Shown piece by piece: positions 45,640 through 55,581 of a stretch of DNA of 64,000 nt. The position numbers were made by a program, and so were the translations under genes. Source of the stretch: Spinacia oleracea. Taxonomy: Eukaryota; Streptophyta; Magnoliopsida; Caryophyllales; Amaranthaceae. Each line of letters opens with the position of its first letter. The first letter of the stretch is position 1. The stretch is from positions 20,699,449 to 20,763,448 of the forward strand of contig NC_079491.1 of the NCBI RefSeq assembly GCF_020520425.1, in the 5' to 3' direction. The notes under the pieces were generated by a model that had not been told where the DNA came from, searched no databases, and worked only from the letters and a program-made list of their open reading frames with translations.

Positions 45640-46610
45640 AATTTCACCTACCAAATATAAAGATGGGAGAGAATAAAAAAGGAAAAAAAATCAGAGGAGA
45701 GAGAAAGAGGGAAGACGTAGATGAAGATCGAATTTGCAATGAGAACCATGTAATGTAATTGAATCCCTCGCCGCCGCTAATCACCACTAGAATTGAATCA
45801 TGCTGAAGATAGAGGTTCGAATCGCCGCCAACACCGCACCAATCTACAATTCGATTAATAGGTTTGATTTTTGTTTCTTTAATTCATCGATTTGCTTTTA
45901 TTTGAGTAATTAGGTTCCATTTTCTGTGGAAGATCTTGGCAAAAAGGATTTGGATTCAGTACAAAAGCTCCATATTTTATCATGTTATCATGCTCATATA
46001 TAATGGTAATTAGCATGTTGAGATTATAGAGTTATTCTGTTAATTAAAATTTGCAATTTAGAGTTTATATTGTCTGATTCATTCTGCAAGTCTGATCTGT
46101 TTATGGCTTGTGTTTTGCTGCCCCAAATCATGTTAATTCATATTTTTGTGTCTAGTGATAACTGTAATTGGAATGTTAGATTGTATAAATTCATTTTTTG
46201 CTAATTAAAAGTTTAGGAAACAGTGGTATTTACTCCAATTTTGCTGCCAAATTTGGGATCAGTTGCTGATGTAAATTGCAGCTCTAAATCATGTTTCTTA
46301 GGTGTAAAACGTGAAGTGATGTTCAGTAATATGTGGGGGGGTGAATGGGTGAAGTTATATCTTGTGTTAAAATTAGAAAAATAATTGTTTTGGGGGGTAT
46401 ATGTGGGCTGCGTGAGATGCAGTCCTGTGCAGTAGTTTCTAGGCACTAGATTTCTTTCCTACATGTGTATATTGCACTACTTATGCACCTGATGGTCATC
46501 CTTTGGTTGTCTTCTTATTCGTTTTTATGTTATTGTTTCTATTTCTTCAACTCTCGGAGCGCGAAGAAGCCTAGTTTATTTTGGATATCAACGTTGCTCC
46601 TTTAACGTGT
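45640..46610. other. Leader-like sequence without a gene
   Basis: GA-rich stretch, then CGCCGCCGCTAATCACC-type coding-looking DNA and an AT-rich intron-like region, but no ORF or family match. It could be captured 5' gene sequence inside a transposon. Confidence 0.3.
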
Positions 46611-46613
46611 GTA

Positions 46614-46684
46614 AGCCTATTAGCTCAATTGGCCGAGCACCATGCAACTTGCGCGGAGATGTAGGTTCAAATCCTACATAGGCT
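46614..46684 (+). tRNA. tRNA-like sequence, probable pseudogene
   Basis: Folds as a 71-nt cloverleaf: acceptor AGCCTAT/ATAGGCT (7 bp perfect), D arm GCTC/GAGC with loop AATTGGCC, T arm GTAGG-TTCAAAT-CCTAC (perfect). The anticodon arm is poor: CCATG-CAACTTG-CGCGG has a mismatch and lacks the universal U33, so no isotype can be given. Intact A-box and B-box-like parts remain. Could be a dead tRNA gene or a tRNA-derived element end. Confidence 0.45.
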
Positions 46685-47136
46685 ATTGGTTTTATTTTGA
46701 AAATAAATCTACATTTGGGGTAACTTTTATTTATTTTGGGCCGACTTTATATTGTTAGTCATTTCTCATTATATCCCACGAACTTATACAAGATTTGCCT
46801 CCAACTAAAAATCAAAATGCAATTTTATTTTATGGACACATTTCTTTTCTTGTAATTCTTAGATTGCCATGTGATAATCAAGACAATTCTGATCTCATCT
46901 ATTGAATATCTAGAGCTAACTGAAAGTGATACATGTACATGATGTATTATGTATGATTATTCTTTTCTTGGACTATAAATTAGGGAGGAACAGTTGATCT
47001 CAGATCAACAAACAATCCATCAGATAATTTTTGTGGTAGATAAAATGTTGACTTATGTTGACAGAATGATACTTTGGACGAACATAATTATCTTATGGAT
47101 TGTTTGATCTGATAGAAAGAATAGAGAACATATAAT

Positions 47137-48180
47137 CTAGGTTGCACGGAAACGTGAAACGGAAACGGATATGCGGAAACGGGGAAACGGGGAAACGGCA
47201 ATTTTCAAAATTATAAGATACGGGGAAACGACAATTTAAATAATTCGAAATAAAAATGCATAAATGAAAAGAATTTAAATTAGAAAATATGGTTAGACAA
47301 CGCAATAAATCAATAATTATATTAGATACTTAATAGTCTCAAAACCACAGCAGCATAAAATGACGTAGATTAATCATCCAAAGCATACACCAGAGCCTGA
47401 CAGAATCAAGGAACTGTAATTTTATTTGCATCTTTTATAGGTAATAGCATCATTTGTGGCCTGTAATAGTTTTAAGAACTCAAATGTCAGGGAACTGTGT
47501 ATTAATTTCAGTTGGGCATTTGTCGAACACTTAGAGTGCAAGCTCATAACACCTAGAATTCAAGCCTTTGATAATTAAACCATTGACACAAATCGTAATA
47601 TTAGCTACTGTCCATACAATTATACAATAATATCAAATAATGAAATATCCAAATGGTGTAAAATTAAACACAATTGTGACTCAAATTAACCCATGTAGTG
47701 ACTCAATTTCGTATAAATTGAAATATTGAGCACAATTGTGCATCAAATTTACCCACTTTCGTATAAATTAAGCTCAATTTTGTACAAATTAAACTCATTT
47801 CGCATAAATTAAGGGGTGTTTAACTACTTAATTCATTCATATAGTATCCTACCGCGCCGGCGCCGACGACCACTATCTGCGGTGAAGAGTGAAGACCATT
47901 GGACCAGAGGAAGAAGGAACACCGACTGAGTATTGAGAGAATCAGAAAAGCTAGGCAATAAATGCTAATATTGGGAATTTGGGGGATTTTGAGAAGGAAA
48001 CGTTTATTATTTCCAAAAAATGCGTTTCCTCCCCGTATTTTGTGGCTCAAGCAGTGCGAAATGTTTTGAGAGAAAAGGAGACGTTTTTACCGCGTTTCGA
48101 AACGCGCTTCCGCGTTTCGCCGTTTCGAAACGTTTCGGAAAAGCCCAGCCTTCAAAAACTCACGTTTCCGTGCATCATAG
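47137..48180. mobile_element. hAT-type non-autonomous element (1044 bp)
   Basis: Ends CTAGGTTGCACGGAAACG and CGTTTCCGTGCATCATAG with a perfect 8-bp duplication CATATAAT (47129-47136, 48181-48188). Left subterminal GGAAACGGGGAAACGG repeats and right GCGTTTCGAAACG palindromes. No transposase ORF; the AT-rich core has GCACAATTGTG-type repeats (47670-47740). Confidence 0.9.
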
Positions 48181-48449
48181 CATATAATTACTTAAAGACG
48201 AACAGAATACAAAGCAGAAAGAACAGAAACAATATATTCAGTTAGATAACATGGTACATGCTAGCTTGAGGAAATTGTCAATAACAATATATGCAGTTAG
48301 GAATGAATGAGCTCATATAGAGTAAACTTGGAAACTGTCAAGTTCCGATCAGAGGCTATCTCAGCAAGGTAACTTTCCATTAACCTATTTTGGGGTGACC
48401 TTATGTCATTTCTCATTATATCGAACCAAAACACAACCCAATAATATGT

Positions 48450-48520
48450 AGGCTATATAGGACTTGAACCCACACCATGTACATAAATGCACATTGCTCT
48501 ACCATTTGAGCTAATAGCCT
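48450..48520 (-). tRNA. tRNA-like sequence, probable pseudogene, opposite strand
   Basis: Also 71 nt. Minus strand: acceptor AGGCTAT/ATAGCCT, D arm GCTC-AAATGGTA-GAGC, T arm GTGGG-TTCAAGT-CCTAT (wobble pairs). It begins AGGCTATTAGCTCAAATGGT against AGCCTATTAGCTCAATTGGC of the plus-strand copy, so the two are related. The anticodon arm does not give a normal loop. Confidence 0.45.
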
Positions 48521-48559
48521 TAGTGTTCAAATATTTGCATATTGGGTAGACCGGTACAA

Positions 48560-50760
48560 AACATTTCTCAACTTTTAACAATTTCTATTACTTTAACCTA
48601 TAAAACCACAACTTTAACACGTAAAATTACAAGGTGTGGAATAAAACAGATTGCATGACACACATTAGCCGATGAAAGGTAAAAATATAAAAGTCAGACT
48701 TTTAGCAGTTAAAGTTAAGTTATTAAAAGTAAAAGTTAGGTTTGAGATGATGGAAGACTGTCTTTAACTTTTAGAACAATTTCCATAACTTTAACCTACA
48801 AAACTACAACTAAATACACATACAACTACAATGTGTGCAATAAAAAGATTGGAGGACTCACGTTAGCTAAAGAAAGGTAGAAATATAAAAATCATACTTT
48901 TAGCAGTTAAAGTTAAGTTATTAAAATTAAAAGTTAGGTTTGAGACGACGTAAGATTGTCTTAACTTTTAGAACAATGTCCATAACTTTAACCTACAGAA
49001 CCACAATTTTAACACAAAAAAGTACAATGTGTGAAATAAAAAGAATGCACGACTCACATTAGCTGTAAAAATATAAAAGTCAGACTTTTAGCAGTTAAAG
49101 TTAAGTTATTAAAAGTAAAAGTTAGGTTTGAGACGACTGAAGACTGTCTTAACTTTTAGAACAATTTCCATAACTTTAACATACAGAACCACAAATTTAA
49201 CACATAAAATTACAATGTGTGAAATAAAACAGATTGCATGACTCACATTAGCTGAAGAAAGGGAGAAATATAAAAGTCAGACTTTTAGCAGTTAAAGTTA
49301 AGTTATTAAAAGTAAAAGTTAGGTTTGAGATAGTAGAAGACTGTCTTAAATTTTAGAACAATTTTCATAACTTTAACATACAGAACCACAACTTTAACAC
49401 ATAAAATTACAATGCGTGCAATAAAAATATTGGACGACTCACATTTGCTGAAGAAAGGTAGAAATATAAAAGTCAGCCTTTTAGTCGTTAAAGTTAAGTT
49501 ATTAAAAGTAAAAGTTAGGCTTGAGACGACGGAAGATTGTCTTAACTTTTAGAACAATTTCTATTACTTTAACCTACAAAACCACAACTTTAACACATAA
49601 AATTACAAGGTGTAGAATAAAACAGATTGCATGACACACATTAGCCGATGAAAGGGAGAAATATAAAAGTCAGACTTTTAGTAGTTAAAGTTAAGTTATG
49701 AAAAGTAAAAGTTAGGTTTGAGATGACAGAAAACTGTCTTAACTTTTAGAATAATTTTCATAACTTTAACCTACAGAACTACAACTTTAACACTAAAAAC
49801 TACAATGTGTGCAATAAAAATATTGGATGACTCACATTAGCTGAAGAAAGGTAGAAACATAAAAGTCGGACTTTTAGTCGTTAAAGTTAGTTTTTCATGT
49901 AATAAAAGTTACGTAAACTGATACTCCATATAAAACTTTTCATAACTTTTACCAAAATAAGGCTAACTTTTATATTAATATTCTTAACTTTTCACTTAAG
50001 TGAAACCTCAGAAGTTAAAGTTAGCCCTTTTTTAGTAAAAAAATAAAGTTAACTTGTTTGCCTTAAAAGTTAGCTTTCATAAAGTAAAAGTTAGGTAAAC
50101 CGGATAAGATTTTTCTTAACTTTTACTAGATCAGAGCTAAATTTTATATTGATATTCTTAACTTTTACCGAGAATAATGATATTTCCAACTTTTAACTTA
50201 AGTGAAACCTCAGAAATTAAAGTTATCATTTTTTAGTAAATAAAAGTAAAAGTTAGCGTTTTTGCATTAAAAGCCAGTTTTCATGTAGTAGAAGTTAGGT
50301 AAACTGATATCAAAATTTTCTTAACTTTTACCACAGTAGGACTAACTTTTATATTGATATTCTTAACTTTTACAGAGTATATATTGATATTCTTAATTTT
50401 TCACTTAGGTGAAAACTCAGAAATTAAAGCTATCATTTCTTAATAAATAAAAGTAAAAGTTAGTCTTTTTGCATTTAAAGTTAGTCACCATATAGTAAAA
50501 GTTAGGTAAACTAATATAAAACTTTTCAACACCAGGGTAACTTTTATATTGATATTCTTAATTGCATATTAATATTTTTCGAATATTTTTAACTTTTCAC
50601 AAGTTAAAAAGTTAACCCCTTTTTTTTAGTAAGAAAAGTAAAAGTTAACATTTTTGTATTAAAAGTTAGCCTTCATATAGTAAAAGTTAGTGTACTTTTA
50701 AACATAATATTCTTAACTTTTAACTTAATATTCCTAACTTTAACTTAATACTCCTTTAAC
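48560..50760. repeat. ~196-bp tandem array, about 11 copies
   Basis: The motif TAGCAGTTAAAGTTAAGTTA (or TAGT variants) recurs at 48703, 48901, 49089, 49286, 49482, 49679 and 49875: spacings of 198, 188, 197, 196, 197 and 196. Further right a diverged unit with AGTAAAAGTTAGGTAAAC recurs at 50083, 50287 and 50494 (204-207 spacing). Each unit holds both AAAGTTAAG and CTTAACTTTT, so monomers are partly self-complementary. No ORFs. Confidence 0.9.
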
Positions 50761-51028
50761 TTTTAATTCATGTTTCTCTATGTTCTAAACAAAACAATAC
50801 ACAAACATGAAAACTAATCGGCAAAAATAATAAAAAATCCTTAAAAAATGGCAGCCTTAAACTAATCAACACCTAAAAATCGCAACATCTAAACTCTAAA
50901 ACAACAAAAATACTAACTAGATTGTCGACTTGTCGTGCATCACGTACCAGCTAGTACGTCTAACTGATAGCCTAATTTGAAACGAAGGTCAATTAAACAT
51001 ACACATTGTACAAATTTGTATGTACGTT

Positions 51029-51209
51029 TTTGGTTCTACTACGAGGAGTTCCCACCGCCTTCGGCGAGGTAATCTCTCGTGGGAGTTTGCATGGGTACCT
51101 CGATGGACAGCATCCCTTCCAGTTGAGATTTTTTCCATTCCCAAGGCTCGAACCCGAGACCTTGGTTAAGGAGCAAGAGACCCTTAACCACTCATGTCAA
51201 CCTTAATTG
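51029..51209 (-). mobile_element. tRNA-derived SINE (181 bp) with 21-bp target duplication
   Basis: The minus strand has an A-box-like TGAGTGGTTAAGGG and a B box GGGTTCGAGCC, 5' of a CAACTGGAAGGGATGC body, ending in CCAAAAA. A perfect 21-bp direct repeat starting GTACAAATTT and ending GTACGTT flanks it (51008-51028, 51210-51230). This type of Pol III-promoted SINE is common in plants. Confidence 0.9.
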
Positions 51210-51230
51210 GTACAAATTTGTATGTACGTT

Positions 51231-51598
51231 GTTAGTTGTGTTGTGTCATCAATTCAACCAATTAAATCAACTACCAATCCCAGCATTCCAATACAAGTCA
51301 ATAATCAACTTCATTACGTAATCAATATGACAAAAAATCGATTACATAAAATAGGCAATTAGGCACAAAGAACAAAACTAAAATTAAGAATTACCTCTAA
51401 TTCAATTGAGCCACGCAACTTTGTAACCTTGAATATGAAATTACCAATGTCTTCAATTGTTGTCAAGAAAAATCTGAGAAGAGATGCGAAAATTGACAGA
51501 AAGGTGAGAGAGAAAGCGTGAGGAGAGAGAAAGCGTGAGGAGAGAGAAAGTGAAAAGGGAAAAATGAGGGAGATAAACAAAACCTCTGATTCGAATAG
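51231..51598. other. Intergenic with a purine-rich repeat
   Basis: GAAAGCGTGAGGAGAGA is duplicated near 51510-51548. Reads like the antisense of a CT-rich 5' leader. No gene seen. Confidence 0.35.
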
Positions 51599-51603
51599 AG
51601 AAG

Positions 51604-53012
51604 TGATATGTGTGTTTTATATAGTGTTTTACTCCCGTTCCTTAGTACTTTTATGCGTCAAATGAGCTCTTAGGAGCCGTTTTTAGTACTAATATGTGTT
51701 ATTGAGTGTGCCTTGAGTTTCAGGTTTGATTATGAGAAATTGGTCTTTTTAGACCCGTTTCATGGTGATTTAGGCCACTACACGAGCCCGAGAAAGTTCG
51801 GGACCTTTATCGTCGACTGTCGGGAGCCTTAGATGCTTATGGTTGAGCCCCGAGAGTTAGACTCGGTGATATGGGCGAAGGATATTGAGGATTGCAAATC
51901 GCTCTGTGAGCGGAGGGCGAAGCGCGACCATCGGGCGGAAAGCCAAAGAATTGGAATCATCCGCACGCGCCCGATCGGGCGCAGTTCGCCCGGTCCGGAT
52001 CGGGCGCCCATCAGAGTGCAGCCAAGGACTCTTCGCAAACCGCCCGATCGGGCGGAATTTGGCCCTATCGGGCCGACTGTCGAGCACTTCGCCCGATCGG
52101 GTGAAGCGTCGCCCGATCGGGCGACGCCTACCTCCAGCAGTTTTTCGCGTGGCTTATTTTCGTTTTTAATGTTTTTTATGGGTTAACTATTTATACTCAG
52201 CCTTTTTATTATTGAGGACATTTTTCATTCTAGTTTATGATAGATACTCAGTTTATTTCTAGTTTTCTCTCTAATTTTTCAAATACTTAGTTTTAATTCC
52301 AAGTAAAAATTCAAGCTTTATTATTTAATTGTTCTTCAATTCGGTAATGCTTCTTAATTTAATTTATTTTATTGCTTTAATCATGTTTTCCATTATGTTA
52401 ATTGCTTTGTTATTTATTATCATGAGTGAGTAGTTTAATTTCTAGGGTTTAAGGGGATCCATGAATGCATGATTGGGATTATATGTGGACATGATTTTTG
52501 ATTGATTGATTATAATTTCTATAGCTTATTATTATTGCTCGTCAATTTTGTTCGGCCGGACTATTTTGATTTGAGTTTGATTAACCTTAGATTATGCGCC
52601 GAGAGGTATAAATCTGATGTTTTTGGTATGTGGCTATTAGATAGGAATTATTCCTAGTACATAGCGAGAGCCTGCTAGTTGTTTTATCCTAAGGAATTCA
52701 TAAGATCCGAGAGATGCATGTTTTCCTAGTTATGATTGTTAATTGATTGTTATTGTCCGTTGTCCAATCCTGGTATGCATTTATGGTGAACCGCTGCCCT
52801 AGATTCCTTTAATATTGTTATTTTCCGATTTGATTACTTGCTTTAGTTTATATACAAACCAACCCAACTCTTGTTACCAGTAGTCTAGATTAGTCTTTTA
52901 ATAGTAGAAAGAACGCATGTTTCCCTGTGGATACGATCCCTGCTTCTCTTACTATATTTTTAGTTGGTGAACGTTAGGTTTATCTTTGATAGGAGTGCGA
53001 TTTAGCTTGTCA
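51604..53012 (+). mobile_element. Solo LTR, Ty3/gypsy type (1409 bp)
   Basis: Runs from TGATATGTGTG to AGCTTGTCA (TG...CA) with a perfect 5-bp duplication AGAAG (51599-51603, 53013-53017). The right part has CCCTGTGGATACGATCCCTG, a phrase I associate with plant gypsy (Tat/Athila-like) LTRs. No primer site or internal domain follows, so recombination between LTRs removed the rest. It carries six CGCCCGATCGGGCG-type palindromes at 51967-52127. Confidence 0.87.
51967..52127. repeat. Cluster of six CGCCCGATCGGGCG palindromes in the solo LTR
   Basis: Sites at 51967-51982, 51988-52005 (variant), 52041-52054, 52062-52073 (GCCCTATCGGGC), 52090-52103 (one mismatch) and 52108-52127 (CGTCGCCCGATCGGGCGACG, 20-bp perfect). 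GC-rich within AT-rich DNA. Confidence 0.9.
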
Positions 53013-53093
53013 AGAAGATACACAAAAAAAAGTGTTTATTAGGTCGCACGTGTGAGTCTGGCCCATGTAAGGGAGGTTGTTCAAATTGGGCTT

Positions 53094-53118
53094 GGTGTAC
53101 AGTAATTTACTGTACGCC
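53094..53118 (+). repeat. Copy 3 (diverged) of the palindrome family
   Basis: GGTGTACAGTAA-T-TTACTGTACGCC, one mismatch in the arms, with CGCACGTGTGAG about 50 bp to the left. It resembles the palindromes at 14498 and 45571. Confidence 0.55.
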
Positions 53119-53226
53119 CATTATAAACAAGATTTTGTGTATGTTTTTTGGTGGAAATTGAGTCCGACTTGTAACTTAAAATGAGATATAAAAAGGTTAA
53201 TATTGTAATTATAAACTAGTTTTATG

Positions 53227-53248
53227 GCCCGTTCAACGAACGGGCTAG
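53227..53248 (+). mobile_element. Possible Helitron 3' terminus
   Basis: Hairpin GCCCGTTC-AAC-GAACGGGC (8-bp stem) runs into CTAG followed by T, like the terminal hairpin and CTRR end of Helitrons. The hairpin normally lies several bases before CTRR, here it overlaps it, and I did not find a 5' TC end. Confidence 0.4.
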
Positions 53249-53249
53249 T

Positions 53250-54645
53250 AATAAGGAAAATGTGATTTCTTGAAAGAAAGTAAAGTTATACTAAGCATTG
53301 TTATAGGGGGTGTTGAAAAGTTACAAACTTACAATATTGGAGACATCTTGTGCATAACTGGTAAAGGTTACATTAATAGGTAGTAATATTTAAAACAGTA
53401 AATAAGAAGATCGAGCAACGGAATTAATAATTTTTCTTTAGAGTGTGTGATGAGCACAAAGACAATGCAAATTACAATTGGAGGAGGAGAAATAAACCTG
53501 AGAATTACCGTGCACATTCCCTTGTCTTTACCATTAGACCAATACCTCATTTGAATTAGTGCATACTAATAGCTAATTTGAATTTTACCTCCAACTCAAG
53601 ATATTATTGGTTGAATCTATGCATTATTGTGAAGTGTGAAACATCAAACGTTGCTATTAAGATAAAGAAAAGGAGGATCCCTTACTATAAAAACAAATTA
53701 CAAAAAAGTGAAAAACAAAAAAAACTCTAGAAAATTAGAATATCCCCTCCACTCACTTTTGTGCTCTATCCGATCCCTCTCTGTTCATTGTTCTTCCTCA
53801 CCACTATAAACCACAAATTAATTTCCATTTCTCACATTCTACCGCCTGAACTCTCACATTCTCCAATAATTTATCTGTAAAATCATCTGATAATTGTTAT
53901 TCATCTCCTGATTTTCTACCGCCTAACCCACACTGTCACACATTCTGTTACAATTTGATATGGGTGTGCAAGATATTTTGGTAGTTTGTGTTGTTTGTAA
54001 ATATATTGGATTTGATCGAAATCGTGGATTGATAGTTTGCACGTGCAATAATGCTTATTGCTTTCTTTTGATTCCATTAGCGAAGGTGTTAAGCCTCCAC
54101 AAGTGGTATTTGGGAAGGTTGGATACTTGGGGATATGAATTTCACATCTAAATTGTCTCAACTATAAATAGTTAGTGAACGATAGTATAAATTGAAACTA
54201 CTGAGTTGCTAATTGCAGAGGAGAAAGGTAAGAGATTGAATTAATTATATTGAGTAATATTGGGGGAAGAGAGAAGATGACGGGATTGTTTGAAGTTCTA
54301 CCGGAAATTGGGAATTAAATTATAATGGTAGAGTTAATGAGAGTAGAGTAAAGAATTGAATTAAAGGTTTAATTGAATCGAGTTTGAATGAAGTATGAAC
54401 TGGAGGTTTAATTAGAGAGGAATAATTGAATGTTCACGAGAAGGTAATAGTGAAGATGGTGATGCTGATGTGTCCGCCTCATGTCTTCATAATGGTGTTG
54501 CTTACGTGTCTTTAAAATAGAGATGGTTATCTTTTTTAAATACTAGGTATTGATTTGAAAGTTTGAGGTTGTAATTGACAAATAAACAACTTTATTATAT
54601 ACGGAGTAGTAGACAATTTTAAACTGTTTTTCAAGATAAAAAAAT
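53250..54645. other. Intergenic, no gene recognised
   Basis: A leader-like CT-rich stretch (53750-53900) precedes a 63-codon ORF at 53960-54151 with no family resemblance. TACGGAGTAGTA near 54600 hints at an old MITE end. Confidence 0.35.
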
Positions 54646-55581
54646 GGGGTTGTTAAATGACGCCCTTCAATTCCACAAAAACGCCCTAAAATACCCATTT
54701 TTTCCTAAACTACCCTTATTATTTTACCACTTTTTTTTAATTTTTTTTTTTACATTATTCTGGCTTTTTCTTCCTTTTACCATCTTTCTCCTTCCTCCCC
54801 AACTAATCATCCACCATACATCCTGGAGCACACCACCAAGTCACCAACTAGTATGAGAACGACTTGAAAACTCGTCGGAGCGAACTCGAGCGACTATTAC
54901 CAAGTGCTCTGAAATGACCGACAACAACCTAAAACAATTTAAAAAATTAAGTAAATTTTCTCCAAAAATCTTGTATTTTTTTTCCGGTGAGAAAGGTCGG
55001 ACTAGATCTAGTTACCATGGGCTAGTCCAAATTTAATCCAGTCTGATCCATGGGGAAGACTCAGTTAGATGTAATCTCCCCCAGGGTTTAGATTCAATAT
55101 TATATAGCCACCCCCATGGAGCAAACTCAATTAGATGCAGTCTCCTCCTCAGTCAGATCTACTCACTCTAAAATGGCGTCGTTGTCAAGTAAGAGTTGTG
55201 ATACGCTTGTGGAGTTGTGGTAAGTTCTGGGATTAGAGGAAAGATAGATGTATGTGAGTGGTGACATGGTCGTTCGATGGATGTATGTTGGGCGGTGGCC
55301 AAGGTGTTGTGACTTGTGAGTGTGGTCGACGAGCGGGCGGGGGTTGGTTGTCGAAATTTATGGTGAGAGGTGGTAGGGGGGAGGAGAGAGAAAGAGTGGT
55401 GGATGGGTTGGAAGCTAAGGTGTTGCACTGGACTACGACTGGGCAGCTGGAGTTGTTGCCGGAATTCATGGTGAGAGGAAGAGGAGAGAGAGGAAGCTGA
55501 ATGGGTAAACTAAGGAGGGGAATAAGTAAGGGTATAATTGAAGAGAAAAAATATTTTAGGGCGTTTTTGTGTAAACACAGG

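Noticed and set aside
51829..52186. Four ORFs of 69-117 codons in the solo LTR
   Set aside because: They arise from the GC-rich palindrome cluster; Arg/Pro-rich in all frames and not gag-like.
45240..54590. Possible giant inverted-repeat element with AACCTCAAACTTTCAAAT near both ends
   Set aside because: The shared segment is short (about 40 bp, with mismatches) and no target duplication was found, so a single 9 kb element is not supported.
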